A stretch of 64,000 nucleotides of DNA from Bin87 sp965204395 (lineage in GTDB: Bacteria; Chloroflexota; Dehalococcoidia; Lucifugimonadales; UBA3495), in NCBI GenBank assembly GCA_965204395.1, contig OZ241987.1, forward strand, positions 1,550,001-1,614,000. The letters run 5' to 3'. The notes beneath the pieces are model-generated. The model worked only from the letters and a program-made list of their open reading frames with translations, was not told the origin of the DNA and did not search any database. This document shows positions 7,294-15,180 of the stretch, piece by piece. Made by a program: the position numbers and the translations under genes. Numbering within the stretch: the stretch's first letter is position 1; each line of letters starts with the position of its first letter.

Positions 7294-8864
7294 GGCTCGG
7301 GATTGATGCCCGTCATCTCGTACACCATATCCATGCGCAGGCTGCTCCGCACCCAGTCGGCCAGCCGGTCGTACTCACGGTCGCGGGCCACGTCCACACC
7401 CTCCGGCAGCGTTACGCCCTTGCGCCGCGCCAATTCGCCCAGCATGGCCCGCCGGACGCCGGCGTTGTGGAACAAGCCGTGGATGTACGTGCCCATCACG
7501 CGCCCCGACTCGTCCAGCGCGCCGTCGAAAGCGGTGGACGCAGTGACCGGCGCATCCGCTCTGTCGTTCACCTCAAACGCGGGCACGAATCCCTCGCCCA
7601 CGGTGCGGCCCATGTGTATCTCGTAGCCGACGACGCTTTCGCCGGCCGCGCCCGACAGCAGCCCGCCGTTTCCACTCGCCTCTGACCGCACCGTGGCCTG
7701 CACCCGGTGGGTCTCCTTGCTGCCGGCAAACGTGGTGGACAGCGGCAGCAGGCCCAGCCCGTCGGCCTGCCCGATGGTCGATTCGATGCCGTCCGGGTCG
7801 TACAGCGTGTTGCCCAGCATCTGGTAGCCGCCGCAGATGCCCACGATGGCTGAGCCCCGCTCGTGCGCCGATGCAACGGCCTGCGACAACCCCTGCCGTT
7901 CCATCCACAGCAGGTCGGGGATGGTGGTCTTGCTGCCCGGCAGGATCACCAGGTCGGGGTCGCCCAGACGGTCGCCATGCTGCACATAGCGCAGGTTCAC
8001 CCCGGGCTCCCGGGCCAGCGGGTCGAAGTCGTCGAAGTTCGAGATGTGCGGCACCTGCACCACCGCCACGTCCAGCACCGCTTGCGCCGTGGACGCCGGC
8101 GGCGTGATGTCCAGCGCCACCGAGTCCTCCTCGGGGATGTGGATGTCGCGGTAATGGTGGATGACGCCGACCACGGGCTTGTTGGTGTAGTCCTCCAGCC
8201 AGGTCAACCCGTCGGTGAGCAGGCTCACGTCGCCGCGGAACTTGTTGATGAGCAACCCTTTGACCGCCGCCCGCTCCGCGTCATCCAGCAGTTGCAGCGT
8301 GCCCACCAGCGACGCGAACACGCCGCCCCGGTCGATGTCGCCGCACAGCAGCACCGGCGCGTCGGCGTGCAGCGCGACCCGCATGTTCACGATCTCCGTC
8401 GCCTTCAGGTTGATCTCGGCGGGACTGCCCGCGCCCTCGATGACCACTACGTCGTGCTCTCTCCGCAGCGTGTCCAGCGACTTCGCCACCGACTCCCACA
8501 GGGTGGCCTTCATCTCGAAGTAGTCGCGAGCGCGCGCCGACATCCACGGACGGCCCATCAGCACCACCTGCGCGTGGCTGTCGGCCTCCGGCTTGAGCAG
8601 CACGGGATTCATCTCGGCCCGCGCCTCCACGCCGGCCGCCTCGGCCTGCACCGCCTGGGCCCGTCCGATCTCCGCGCCGTCGGGCGTCACGTACGAGTTG
8701 TTGGACATGTTCTGCGCCTTGAAGGGCGCGACGCGCAGCCCGTCCTGCCGCAATATCCGGCACAGTGCGGACACCAGCACGCTCTTGCCCACGTGAGACG
8801 CCGTCCCCTGCACCATCAGCACGCGGCCCAAGGGTGAATTACTTCCATTTCCAGCAGCGGTCAT
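7290..8864 (-). CDS. cobQ: Cobyric acid synthase CobQ
   Basis: This 524-aa glutamine-dependent amidotransferase amidates adenosylcobyrinic acid diamide to cobyric acid. The N-terminal P-loop-like ATPase domain starts with RVLMVQGTASHVGKS; the middle carries CGDIDRGGVFASLVG. The C-terminal class I-like GATase domain has the nucleophile region VGICGGYQMLG and the catalytic His in TYIHGLFHN. The start at 8864 is chosen because a GGAGG site lies about 6 nt upstream; the longer frame to 8966 lacks support. It is the first gene of the cobQ-cobU-pduX run. No cobalamin riboswitch was recognised upstream. Confidence 0.94.
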   Translation of the reverse strand: MTAAGNGSNSPLGRVLMVQGTASHVGKSVLVSALCRILRQDGLRVAPFKAQNMSNNSYVTPDGAEIGRAQAVQAEAAGVEARAEMNPVLLKPEADSHAQVVLMGRPWMSARARDYFEMKATLWESVAKSLDTLRREHDVVVIEGAGSPAEINLKATEIVNMRVALHADAPVLLCGDIDRGGVFASLVGTLQLLDDAERAAVKGLLINKFRGDVSLLTDGLTWLEDYTNKPVVGVIHHYRDIHIPEEDSVALDITPPASTAQAVLDVAVVQVPHISNFDDFDPLAREPGVNLRYVQHGDRLGDPDLVILPGSKTTIPDLLWMERQGLSQAVASAHERGSAIVGICGGYQMLGNTLYDPDGIESTIGQADGLGLLPLSTTFAGSKETHRVQATVRSEASGNGGLLSGAAGESVVGYEIHMGRTVGEGFVPAFEVNDRADAPVTASTAFDGALDESGRVMGTYIHGLFHNAGVRRAMLGELARRKGVTLPEGVDVARDREYDRLADWVRSSLRMDMVYEMTGINPEP

Positions 8865-8983
8865 CACCAACCTCCAGCGGAATGATACCGCATTTGACGA
8901 CCGATAGACTCGTCGTCGCTGTCCTCTTGCGATCGCGCCTGAACCCCTCTGATATACTCGAATCAAGGCGAGGGAGCATCAAC

Positions 8984-9343
8984 ATGTCCACTGATTCATA
9001 CCGGCAGAGCGCCTTTGAACTGCTCCAGAAAGCGCGGGACGAACTGGATACGGGAGATACCCGCCAGGCATCCGAAAAGGGCTGGGGAGCCACCGCGCAG
9101 ATGCTCAAGGCCATCGCCCAGAAGGATGGAATCCCACACCACAGCCACGCGGCCCTCGCGCGGATTGCAAGCGACGTGCATACACAAACCGGGGACGAAA
9201 ACATCGCCACCTGGTTTGCCATCGCCCAGAACCTCCACGTCAACTTCTACGAGGACAATCTGTCCCCGGAGTTCGTCAGAATCTATCTCAACCAGATGAC
9301 ACTCATGGTCAGTCGATTGGATCGTTACCTCACCGAAGCCTGA
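8984..9343 (+). CDS. PaREP1/HEPN-like small helical protein
   Basis: This 119-aa, all-helical protein has a paralogue at 14773-15129. Shared blocks are YR.S...LL.KAR.EL..GD.RQASEKGWGA.A.MLKA, which holds the family core, and a C-terminal LHVNFYEDNLSPEFV. This pattern resembles the PaREP1 branch of the HEPN superfamily. No R-x4-6-H RNase motif is evident, so it is more likely a binding or partner protein than an active RNase. It sits 25 nt upstream of a Uma2-like gene, suggesting a two-gene unit. Function is unknown. Confidence 0.6.
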   Translation: MSTDSYRQSAFELLQKARDELDTGDTRQASEKGWGATAQMLKAIAQKDGIPHHSHAALARIASDVHTQTGDENIATWFAIAQNLHVNFYEDNLSPEFVRIYLNQMTLMVSRLDRYLTEA

Positions 9344-9368
9344 AAGCAAACCCTCCGCCAGGTGCGTC

Positions 9369-10100
9369 ATGACTACCAACGCCGGCAAACCCGTCGTCAG
9401 AACACCCAGGGCCCTGGGCAACATTCGCTTACCGGACCCGCCTCCGCGCGAGCCCGATGAGATGACCAGTTACGACAGCATCCACCAGCCCGGCAACAGC
9501 CATCACCTCATCCAACACCTCGGCAACTCCGCGACCACCCTGGTAGCGGCCGACCGCTGGATCATCGCGGAGCCGGGTTCTTTCCGGGAATTGGCGCGCT
9601 ACCCCGACCTGCTGATCGCCTTTGACGTGGATCCGGTGGCCTACCAGGCCAGTAACGGCTATATCATCTCGGAGCAGGGCAAACCGCCGGATTTTGTGCT
9701 GGAAGTGGCGTCTGAGAGCACGGCGGACACCGACACGAGTGAGAAGCGGGATGACTACGCGCAGTTGCTGATACCGGAGTACTGGCGGTTTGACCAGACG
9801 GGGGAGTATCACGGGACGCAGTTGGCCGGGGACCGGTTGGTGAACGGCGCATATCAAGCCATCGACATTCACGAGTTGTCCGAGGATGTGTTGCAAGGGT
9901 ACAGCAGGGTTTTGAACCTGTACTTGCGATGGGAGCGCGGCGAATTGGGTTGGTACGACCCGGCCACAGACCGGCACATAGTCACGTTTGGCGACTTGCA
10001 GGAACGCCTGTACCAGGAGCGTGCGTCCAGGATGGAGGCCGAAGCCCGCGTGCGCGAACTGGAATCCGAACTGCGCCGCCTGCGCAACCAGTCGGAATGA
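9369..10100 (+). CDS. Uma2-family nuclease-like protein with C-terminal coiled coil
   Basis: This 243-aa protein has a Uma2 core from about residue 20 to 200 (YPDLLIAFDVD, PPDFVLEVASESTADTD, KRDDYAQLLIPEYWRFD) with PD-(D/E)XK-type acidic and lysine residues. It is followed by a charged coiled coil (LQERLYQERASRMEAEARVRELE). It follows a PaREP1/HEPN-like gene by 25 nt. A close paralogue is at 12852-13556, sharing HLIQHLGN, EYWRFD and VLQGYS blocks. Uma2-like proteins have a nuclease fold, but their biological role is unsettled. Confidence 0.82.
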   Translation: MTTNAGKPVVRTPRALGNIRLPDPPPREPDEMTSYDSIHQPGNSHHLIQHLGNSATTLVAADRWIIAEPGSFRELARYPDLLIAFDVDPVAYQASNGYIISEQGKPPDFVLEVASESTADTDTSEKRDDYAQLLIPEYWRFDQTGEYHGTQLAGDRLVNGAYQAIDIHELSEDVLQGYSRVLNLYLRWERGELGWYDPATDRHIVTFGDLQERLYQERASRMEAEARVRELESELRRLRNQSE

Positions 10101-10232
10101 ACCAATCTGACCGGCTGCCGTTAACTCCAGAGGCCAGAGGGCGGATGCCAGCCAGCACCCCGTCGTTGATCAGCAGCCCAGCCGATGGGTACACCGTCGC
10201 TGCGGTATCGTTGGTCGGTTCGACGTCGTAGC

Positions 10233-11471
10233 CTACTCCGGTAGAAACACCAGCGCGCCGTCGTCTGACGTAAAGATCACCAGCCGTTCACCGAACACGG
10301 TGTAACGCTCCGCGGTCGGCAGGGCATCCAGATACTGTTGCTGCTTGGGCGATATGCTGACCTCATCGTCGCACGAATTTTCCGCTACTATCGCGGCGGC
10401 GATGGAGATCGTTTCATCCGCCCCCACCAACGGCGTCCCGTCCTGTCCGACTGCCCGGTACGCGCAAGAACCACGCCCGAGCGACCCTGCTATAGACCAT
10501 TCATCGAACACGACGGTGATGTTCTCGCTGACGCCCACGTCGGTATCGCTTGCCCACCGCATTCCTGAGCCGTCCGAACGACTTTCCAGGAAACGAATCA
10601 GCCGCCACTGCCCATCGAATATGGCACTTGCTGACTGCGGCAGCCGTTCAAACGTCAGCGTCTTGCCCCGGCTGGTGCGCACCGTCAACCGTTCTGACCC
10701 GTCGGCCCGGTTGATCGAGTATTCATCCGCCCACCCGAAATCCTCGGTGAATTCGTGCTCCTGCCGGGAAACTTCACTGGAGCACGGCTCACTGGAACCG
10801 GACATGCTCATGGCTGGTATCCGGATGCGTCCCTCGGATGCAGCGTACCCAATGCTGTAATCTCGGCATACGGTGGTTCCCGTGGCCGCCCAGGAGTTCA
10901 AGAACAAGATTGTCGTCGCGTCTCCACCGTAGGTGGCCTCGTCGTCCACCAGCCGCCAACTGGTGCCAACCAGATCCCTGGGCTGCCCCACCAATGGCTG
11001 CTCCCTGGCGAACACCAGCGCGACCTCCCCCGAGCTATCGACAATATGCAGGCGGTCATCGGTAACACGGGCTTTTGCATCCCGAATAATAACGTCCAGA
11101 TAACGCTCAGCCTGGTCGAGGATGGCCGGTGTCGGGCAGCCTGCCGCGGTAATCGCAAATTCCGGCACTGAGATCGCTCCGTTTCGTCCGATGACCGAGT
11201 TTCCAGACTCGTGCCGTCCGCCGAAGCCGTTACAACCGTCGTATCCGCCGAACTGCGGTCCGTCCACCGTCAGCGTCAGGTGGGTGTCGGCGATAGGCGG
11301 CTGGCCGTCGATAGACTCAAGGATCCAGGTCGCGCCGTCGATTTCCGGTACCGATTCAGACCTACCACAGGCGAGACCGACCGCAAGCATCAGCGACATT
11401 ATCGAAATCGTCATTAGCCAGGCCGCCAAAACAAATTTTCCTGATGCAAGTGTCTGGGTAAGGCTTGCCAT
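10233..11471 (-). CDS. META/HslJ-domain lipoprotein
   Basis: This 412-aa exported lipoprotein has a long hydrophobic signal (about 12-34) ending in a lipobox AVGLAC, giving lipidation at about Cys35. It carries three successive META-type beta units: ATWILESIDGQPP...GCNGFGG, TSWRLVDDEATYGG...CRDYSIGY, and QWRLIRFLE...GRGSCAYRAVG. META domains occur in HslJ, linked to novobiocin resistance and motility, but no enzymatic role is known. Its stop is 133 nt from the upstream Uma2 gene and it is convergent with it. Its function at the cell surface is open. Confidence 0.75.
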   Translation of the reverse strand: MASLTQTLASGKFVLAAWLMTISIMSLMLAVGLACGRSESVPEIDGATWILESIDGQPPIADTHLTLTVDGPQFGGYDGCNGFGGRHESGNSVIGRNGAISVPEFAITAAGCPTPAILDQAERYLDVIIRDAKARVTDDRLHIVDSSGEVALVFAREQPLVGQPRDLVGTSWRLVDDEATYGGDATTILFLNSWAATGTTVCRDYSIGYAASEGRIRIPAMSMSGSSEPCSSEVSRQEHEFTEDFGWADEYSINRADGSERLTVRTSRGKTLTFERLPQSASAIFDGQWRLIRFLESRSDGSGMRWASDTDVGVSENITVVFDEWSIAGSLGRGSCAYRAVGQDGTPLVGADETISIAAAIVAENSCDDEVSISPKQQQYLDALPTAERYTVFGERLVIFTSDDGALVFLPE

Positions 11472-11472
11472 T

Positions 11473-12687
11473 TCACTCCAACCGCCGGATGCGCGGCAAT
11501 CCTACCCCAGTCACCACGTTCAACCCGGCCAGCACGGCCCCGTTGATCAGCAGCGCCGCCGGCGCGCCCACTGCGCCGGCCAGCGCGCCGACCCCAACGT
11601 GGCCCACCGGCGCGAACCCGACGCTCAGCACCCACGTGCCCATGGCGCGGCCCCGTTCCTCGTCGGGCACCAGGTCCTGCATCAACGCCTTGTACAGCGT
11701 GTCCACCGCCATCGCGCAGGCGTTGACCACCAGCAGCACCACCAGGAACGTGTAGATATTGGTGGTCAGGTAGAAGGCCATCAGCCCCACGCCGAACCCG
11801 ATGGCCGTGGCGAACGTCAGCAATCCCTTCCTGCCCATGGAGCCCAACCCGGCCAGCAGCCACAGGCCCAGCATCCCGCCGGCCTGCCGTCCCGCCGTCA
11901 TAATGCTGAGCCCAACGGGTCCAACGTGCAGCACGTCCTTGGCGAACACCGGCAGCAGCGTCATGTGCGTGAACCCCAGCACCTCCGTGGTCGCCGTTAG
12001 CAGCATCAGCGCCAGGATCAGCCGGTGTTCCCGCATCAGCCGGGCGTACCCGACCAGGTTCTGCAGCACCGACTCCGCCGACGTGCGCAGCGAGCGGCCC
12101 GGATTGGCGATTGCCAGCGTCGCGGCGGCGGACAGCAGGTATGCTCCCGCCGACGCCAGGAACTGCCAGCCCGGACCCACGTACTCGATCACCGCTCCCG
12201 AAACCAGCGACCCCACGATCCCGCCGCCCTGCATCGCCATCGCGCCCAGCGCCAATCCGTTCAGAGCGTGGCCGGAACCCACGATGTCGTAGGTGAAGGT
12301 CTGCCGCACCGTGATGGTGAACGCCATCGCGCTCCCCAGCGCCAGTACCAGCGCGATGATGACCCACTCGTTGGCCAGGTCGAATAACAGCAGCAGCGCC
12401 ATGATCAGCGCCGCCGCCGATGCGCCCACCGTGCCGATGCGCAGCAGCGTCCGGCGGTCCCACCGGTCCGCGATCGCGCCCGACAGCATGCCCAGCACGA
12501 AGAACGGCAGCATCCGCGCGCCCGCGCCCACGCCCACCATGAACTCCGACCCCGTTAGCTCATAGATCAGCCACCCGACCGACACCTGCTCCATCCCCGT
12601 GGCCAGGGAGTAAAAGACCGTCGATAGCCACAGCAGGCGAAAATCCCTGAAACGCAGCGAGGCCGCCCAATTCCCGATAACCGTCAC
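11473..12687 (-). CDS. Major facilitator superfamily transporter
   Basis: This is a protein of about 404 aa with roughly 10-12 transmembrane helices and the MFS loop motif GMLSGAIADRWDRRTLLRIG between helices 2 and 3. It resembles the MFS_3/enterobactin-exporter-like group (FRDFRLLWLSTVFYSLATGM; DLVPDEERGRAMGTW). The substrate is unknown. I place the start at a GTG (12687) giving VTVIGNWAASLRFRDF; an ATG at 12771 would add 28 hydrophilic residues that look untranslated. It is divergent from the Uma2 gene at 12852. Confidence 0.85.
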   Translation of the reverse strand: MTVIGNWAASLRFRDFRLLWLSTVFYSLATGMEQVSVGWLIYELTGSEFMVGVGAGARMLPFFVLGMLSGAIADRWDRRTLLRIGTVGASAAALIMALLLLFDLANEWVIIALVLALGSAMAFTITVRQTFTYDIVGSGHALNGLALGAMAMQGGGIVGSLVSGAVIEYVGPGWQFLASAGAYLLSAAATLAIANPGRSLRTSAESVLQNLVGYARLMREHRLILALMLLTATTEVLGFTHMTLLPVFAKDVLHVGPVGLSIMTAGRQAGGMLGLWLLAGLGSMGRKGLLTFATAIGFGVGLMAFYLTTNIYTFLVVLLVVNACAMAVDTLYKALMQDLVPDEERGRAMGTWVLSVGFAPVGHVGVGALAGAVGAPAALLINGAVLAGLNVVTGVGLPRIRRLE

Positions 12688-12851
12688 GATTGGCGGATGA
12701 TACACCCGCCGCCACGCAATCGCGCCGTGCCCGGCACGCCCGTTTGCAGTGGTATCATCGGCCCACGTCAACCCCGCCCGGTTCGGATATAATCCGACGC
12801 ACGGGCCCGCTCGGCTGCAATCCGCCCCTGCGCTGGCCCCAGAGGTTCAGC

Positions 12852-13556
12852 ATGACCACCAAAGCGCCTAAATCGGCAACCCGTTACCGACTGCCGGATC
12901 CGCCCGAGTGCCAGCCCGATAAGATGACCGCCTTCAAACATCTGGCCGCCACCGGCAGCGCGTACCTGCTGATCCAGCACCTTGGCAACCCGGAAACCAC
13001 CCTCGTCGGCGGCGAGCTCTTCATGAGCCCCGTGCCGACCAATGACATCACCGGCTTGCGTTTCCCCGACCTGCTCATCGCCTTTGACGTGGACCCGGCG
13101 GCGTACTACGAGAGCAACGCGTACTTCATCTCGGATCAGGGCAAGCCGCCGGACTTCGTGATGGAAATCGCGTCCCGGAGCTCAGGCCGCATCGACGTGG
13201 TCGACAAACGCGAGCATTACGCGGAGTTGGGCATACCGGAGTACTGGCGCTTTGACGAAACGGGCGAATTCCACGGCGCGCGGCTGGCCGGCGACCGCCT
13301 CGTCGATGGCCGGTACGAGCCATTGCCGCTACAGGAACTCCCTGACGGCGTGCTGCAAGGATACAGCGAGGTCCTGAACCTCAACCTCCGTTGGAATAGC
13401 GGCCGCCTCGAATGGTACGACCCCGACACCGGACTCCACATCGCCACCCTGGAAGACGAACGATCCGCCCGCGCCCAGGCTGAAGCCCGCGCTGAGAGCG
13501 CCGAAACTCGGGTGCGCGAATTGGAAGAGGAAGTCCGGCGTCTCCGCGGATCGTAG
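12852..13556 (+). CDS. Uma2-family nuclease-like protein with C-terminal coiled coil
   Basis: This 234-aa paralogue of the protein at 9369-10100 has the same order of blocks: LPDPPE, HLAATGSAYLLIQHLGN, FPDLLIAFDVDPAAYYESN, PPDFVMEIASRSS, KREHYAELGIPEYWRFDETGE, LPDGVLQGYS. A coiled coil (SARAQAEARAESAETRVRELEEEV) follows. The start ATG at 12852 is preferred over an upstream frame that crosses the divergent promoter region. The repeated pairing of Uma2 with PaREP1-like genes across 9-15 kb suggests local duplication and rearrangement. Confidence 0.82.
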   Translation: MTTKAPKSATRYRLPDPPECQPDKMTAFKHLAATGSAYLLIQHLGNPETTLVGGELFMSPVPTNDITGLRFPDLLIAFDVDPAAYYESNAYFISDQGKPPDFVMEIASRSSGRIDVVDKREHYAELGIPEYWRFDETGEFHGARLAGDRLVDGRYEPLPLQELPDGVLQGYSEVLNLNLRWNSGRLEWYDPDTGLHIATLEDERSARAQAEARAESAETRVRELEEEVRRLRGS

Positions 13557-13658
13557 CGGCCCGCCTTGCATCGACCGCCGACGCCCATTCCCTGCATATC
13601 CAGCAAGATAATTCCAACAGAACCTACGCCCACGCCAACCTGCTCAGGAGGTATCAAA

Positions 13659-14675
13659 ATGCCCTTCGGAAACAACGACTGGCTGGCCCTGACCCAGGAA
13701 GAATCCATCGAACCCGAAATCCCCCTGTGCGACCCGCACCATCATTTCTGGGACGGGCGATTGGGGAGCGTGCCCTACCAGCGTTACCTGCTGCATGAGC
13801 TGATGGCCGACCTCGATTCCGGCCACAACGTCCGCTCCACCGTGTTCGTGGAGGCCCGTTCCATGTACCGCGCCGACGGACCCGACGAGCTGAAACCCGT
13901 GGGCGAGGTGGAGTTCGTGCAGGGTCTGGCCGCAGCCAGCGCCAGCGGAACCTACGGCGAATCACGCGCCGCCGCCGCCATCGTCGGCCACGCCGACCTC
14001 AAGCTCGGCGACAACGTCGCGCCCGTGCTGGAGGCGTTGCAGGCCGCCAGCCCCAACCGCTTCAAGGGCATCCGCCACAACGTTACCTGGAGCCCCGACC
14101 CGTCCATCGAGGACCGCGAGACTCCCGGCATCCTCGCCAACGACACCTTCCGCGCCGGCGCCCGCGTCCTCGCCAGCATGGGCCTGTCGCTGGACATCAT
14201 GCTGTCCTTCCCGCAACTCAACGAGGTGGCCGAGTTCGCCCGGGCCGTGCCCGAGGTGACCATCATCCTCAACCACGTCGGCGGCGTGTCCCGCACCGGC
14301 ATCTACGCCGGCAAGGACGACGAGGTGATACCCGCATGGCGCGAGGGCATCGCCGCAGTGGCGCAGAATCCCAACGTCGTCTGCAAGCTGGGCGGCCTTG
14401 GGATGCCGCGCTGGGGGTTCGACTGGCACGCCCGCGACATTCCCATCGGCTCCGAGGAACTGGCCGAGGCCATGGCCCCGTGGATGAACTACTGCATCGA
14501 GCAGTTCGGCCCCGACCGCTGCATGTTCGAGAGCAACTTCCCGCCCGACAAGGTGTCCTTCTCCTACAACGTCATGTACAACGCCTTCAAGCGCATGTCG
14601 CAGGGTTACAGCACCACCGAACGCGCCAACCTGTTGCACGACACCGCCGTCCGCGCCTACCGCATCCAAACCTGA
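13659..14675 (+). CDS. Amidohydrolase family 2 TIM-barrel metal hydrolase
   Basis: This 338-aa amidohydrolase_2 (PF04909-like) protein has the N-terminal metal motif LCDPHHHFWD, a mid-barrel VFVEARSMYRADGP, ILNHVGGVSR with a metal/substrate His, and a C-terminal PDRCMFESNFPPDK where a decarboxylase/lactonase-type Asp is expected. Relatives hydrolyse lactones or decarboxylate aromatic acids; the substrate here cannot be told. A CAGGAGG site at 13646-13652 sets the start at 13659. It stands alone, 97 nt before a PaREP1-like gene. Confidence 0.87.
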   Translation: MPFGNNDWLALTQEESIEPEIPLCDPHHHFWDGRLGSVPYQRYLLHELMADLDSGHNVRSTVFVEARSMYRADGPDELKPVGEVEFVQGLAAASASGTYGESRAAAAIVGHADLKLGDNVAPVLEALQAASPNRFKGIRHNVTWSPDPSIEDRETPGILANDTFRAGARVLASMGLSLDIMLSFPQLNEVAEFARAVPEVTIILNHVGGVSRTGIYAGKDDEVIPAWREGIAAVAQNPNVVCKLGGLGMPRWGFDWHARDIPIGSEELAEAMAPWMNYCIEQFGPDRCMFESNFPPDKVSFSYNVMYNAFKRMSQGYSTTERANLLHDTAVRAYRIQT

Positions 14676-14772
14676 TGCAGACGGCGTAGCGTACTCGCAC
14701 ATGTGGAGACAATTGTCCGGTACGCTGAACTGGCGGCCGCCGTCGGGGACCCGGTGTTAGAATTAGTCAGCC

Positions 14773-15129
14773 ATGTCCACACAGAAATACCGGGAATCAA
14801 GCTACCATCTTCTGGCTCAAGCGCGGGCCGAACTCGCCGCCGGCGATGTGCGGCAGGCTTCGGAGAAGGGTTGGGGTGCCGCCGCCCTCATGCTGAAGGC
14901 CGTCGCTGAGGAGCGGGGTTGGGAGCATGGCCGGCATCGCCATCACTTTCGCACGGTCGGACGCCTCCGAGCGGAGCTGGGCGACGGCGCCATCACGGAC
15001 GATTTCGCCAGAGCCAACCTCCTCCACGAAAACTTCTACGAGGACGAATTGGCCAGCGCCGAAGTTGCTGAGGGTCTGGACCGAGTGCAGGGACTTCTGG
15101 ATAAGCTGGAGCCATTGCTGCCGCAATGA
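14773..15129 (+). CDS. PaREP1/HEPN-like small helical protein (paralogue)
   Basis: This 118-aa helical protein is clearly homologous to the one at 8984-9343, sharing RQASEKGWGAAALMLKA and ENFYEDEL. The middle His-rich stretch (EHGRHRHHFRTVGRL) aligns with the HHSHAALARI block of the paralogue. The nearest recognised family is PaREP1 in the HEPN superfamily; no catalytic RxxxxH is evident. It lies between the amidohydrolase and the GMC oxidoreductase. Function is unknown. Confidence 0.6.
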   Translation: MSTQKYRESSYHLLAQARAELAAGDVRQASEKGWGAAALMLKAVAEERGWEHGRHRHHFRTVGRLRAELGDGAITDDFARANLLHENFYEDELASAEVAEGLDRVQGLLDKLEPLLPQ

Positions 15130-15180
15130 TTGACGCACGAGTTCTTCCGGACCAGCCAGGGCCGTTTAGGTAATTGCCAC

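Noticed and set aside
8864..8983. Cobalamin riboswitch upstream of cobQ
   Set aside because: The conserved B12-box and core sequences could not be recognised in this short 120-bp stretch.
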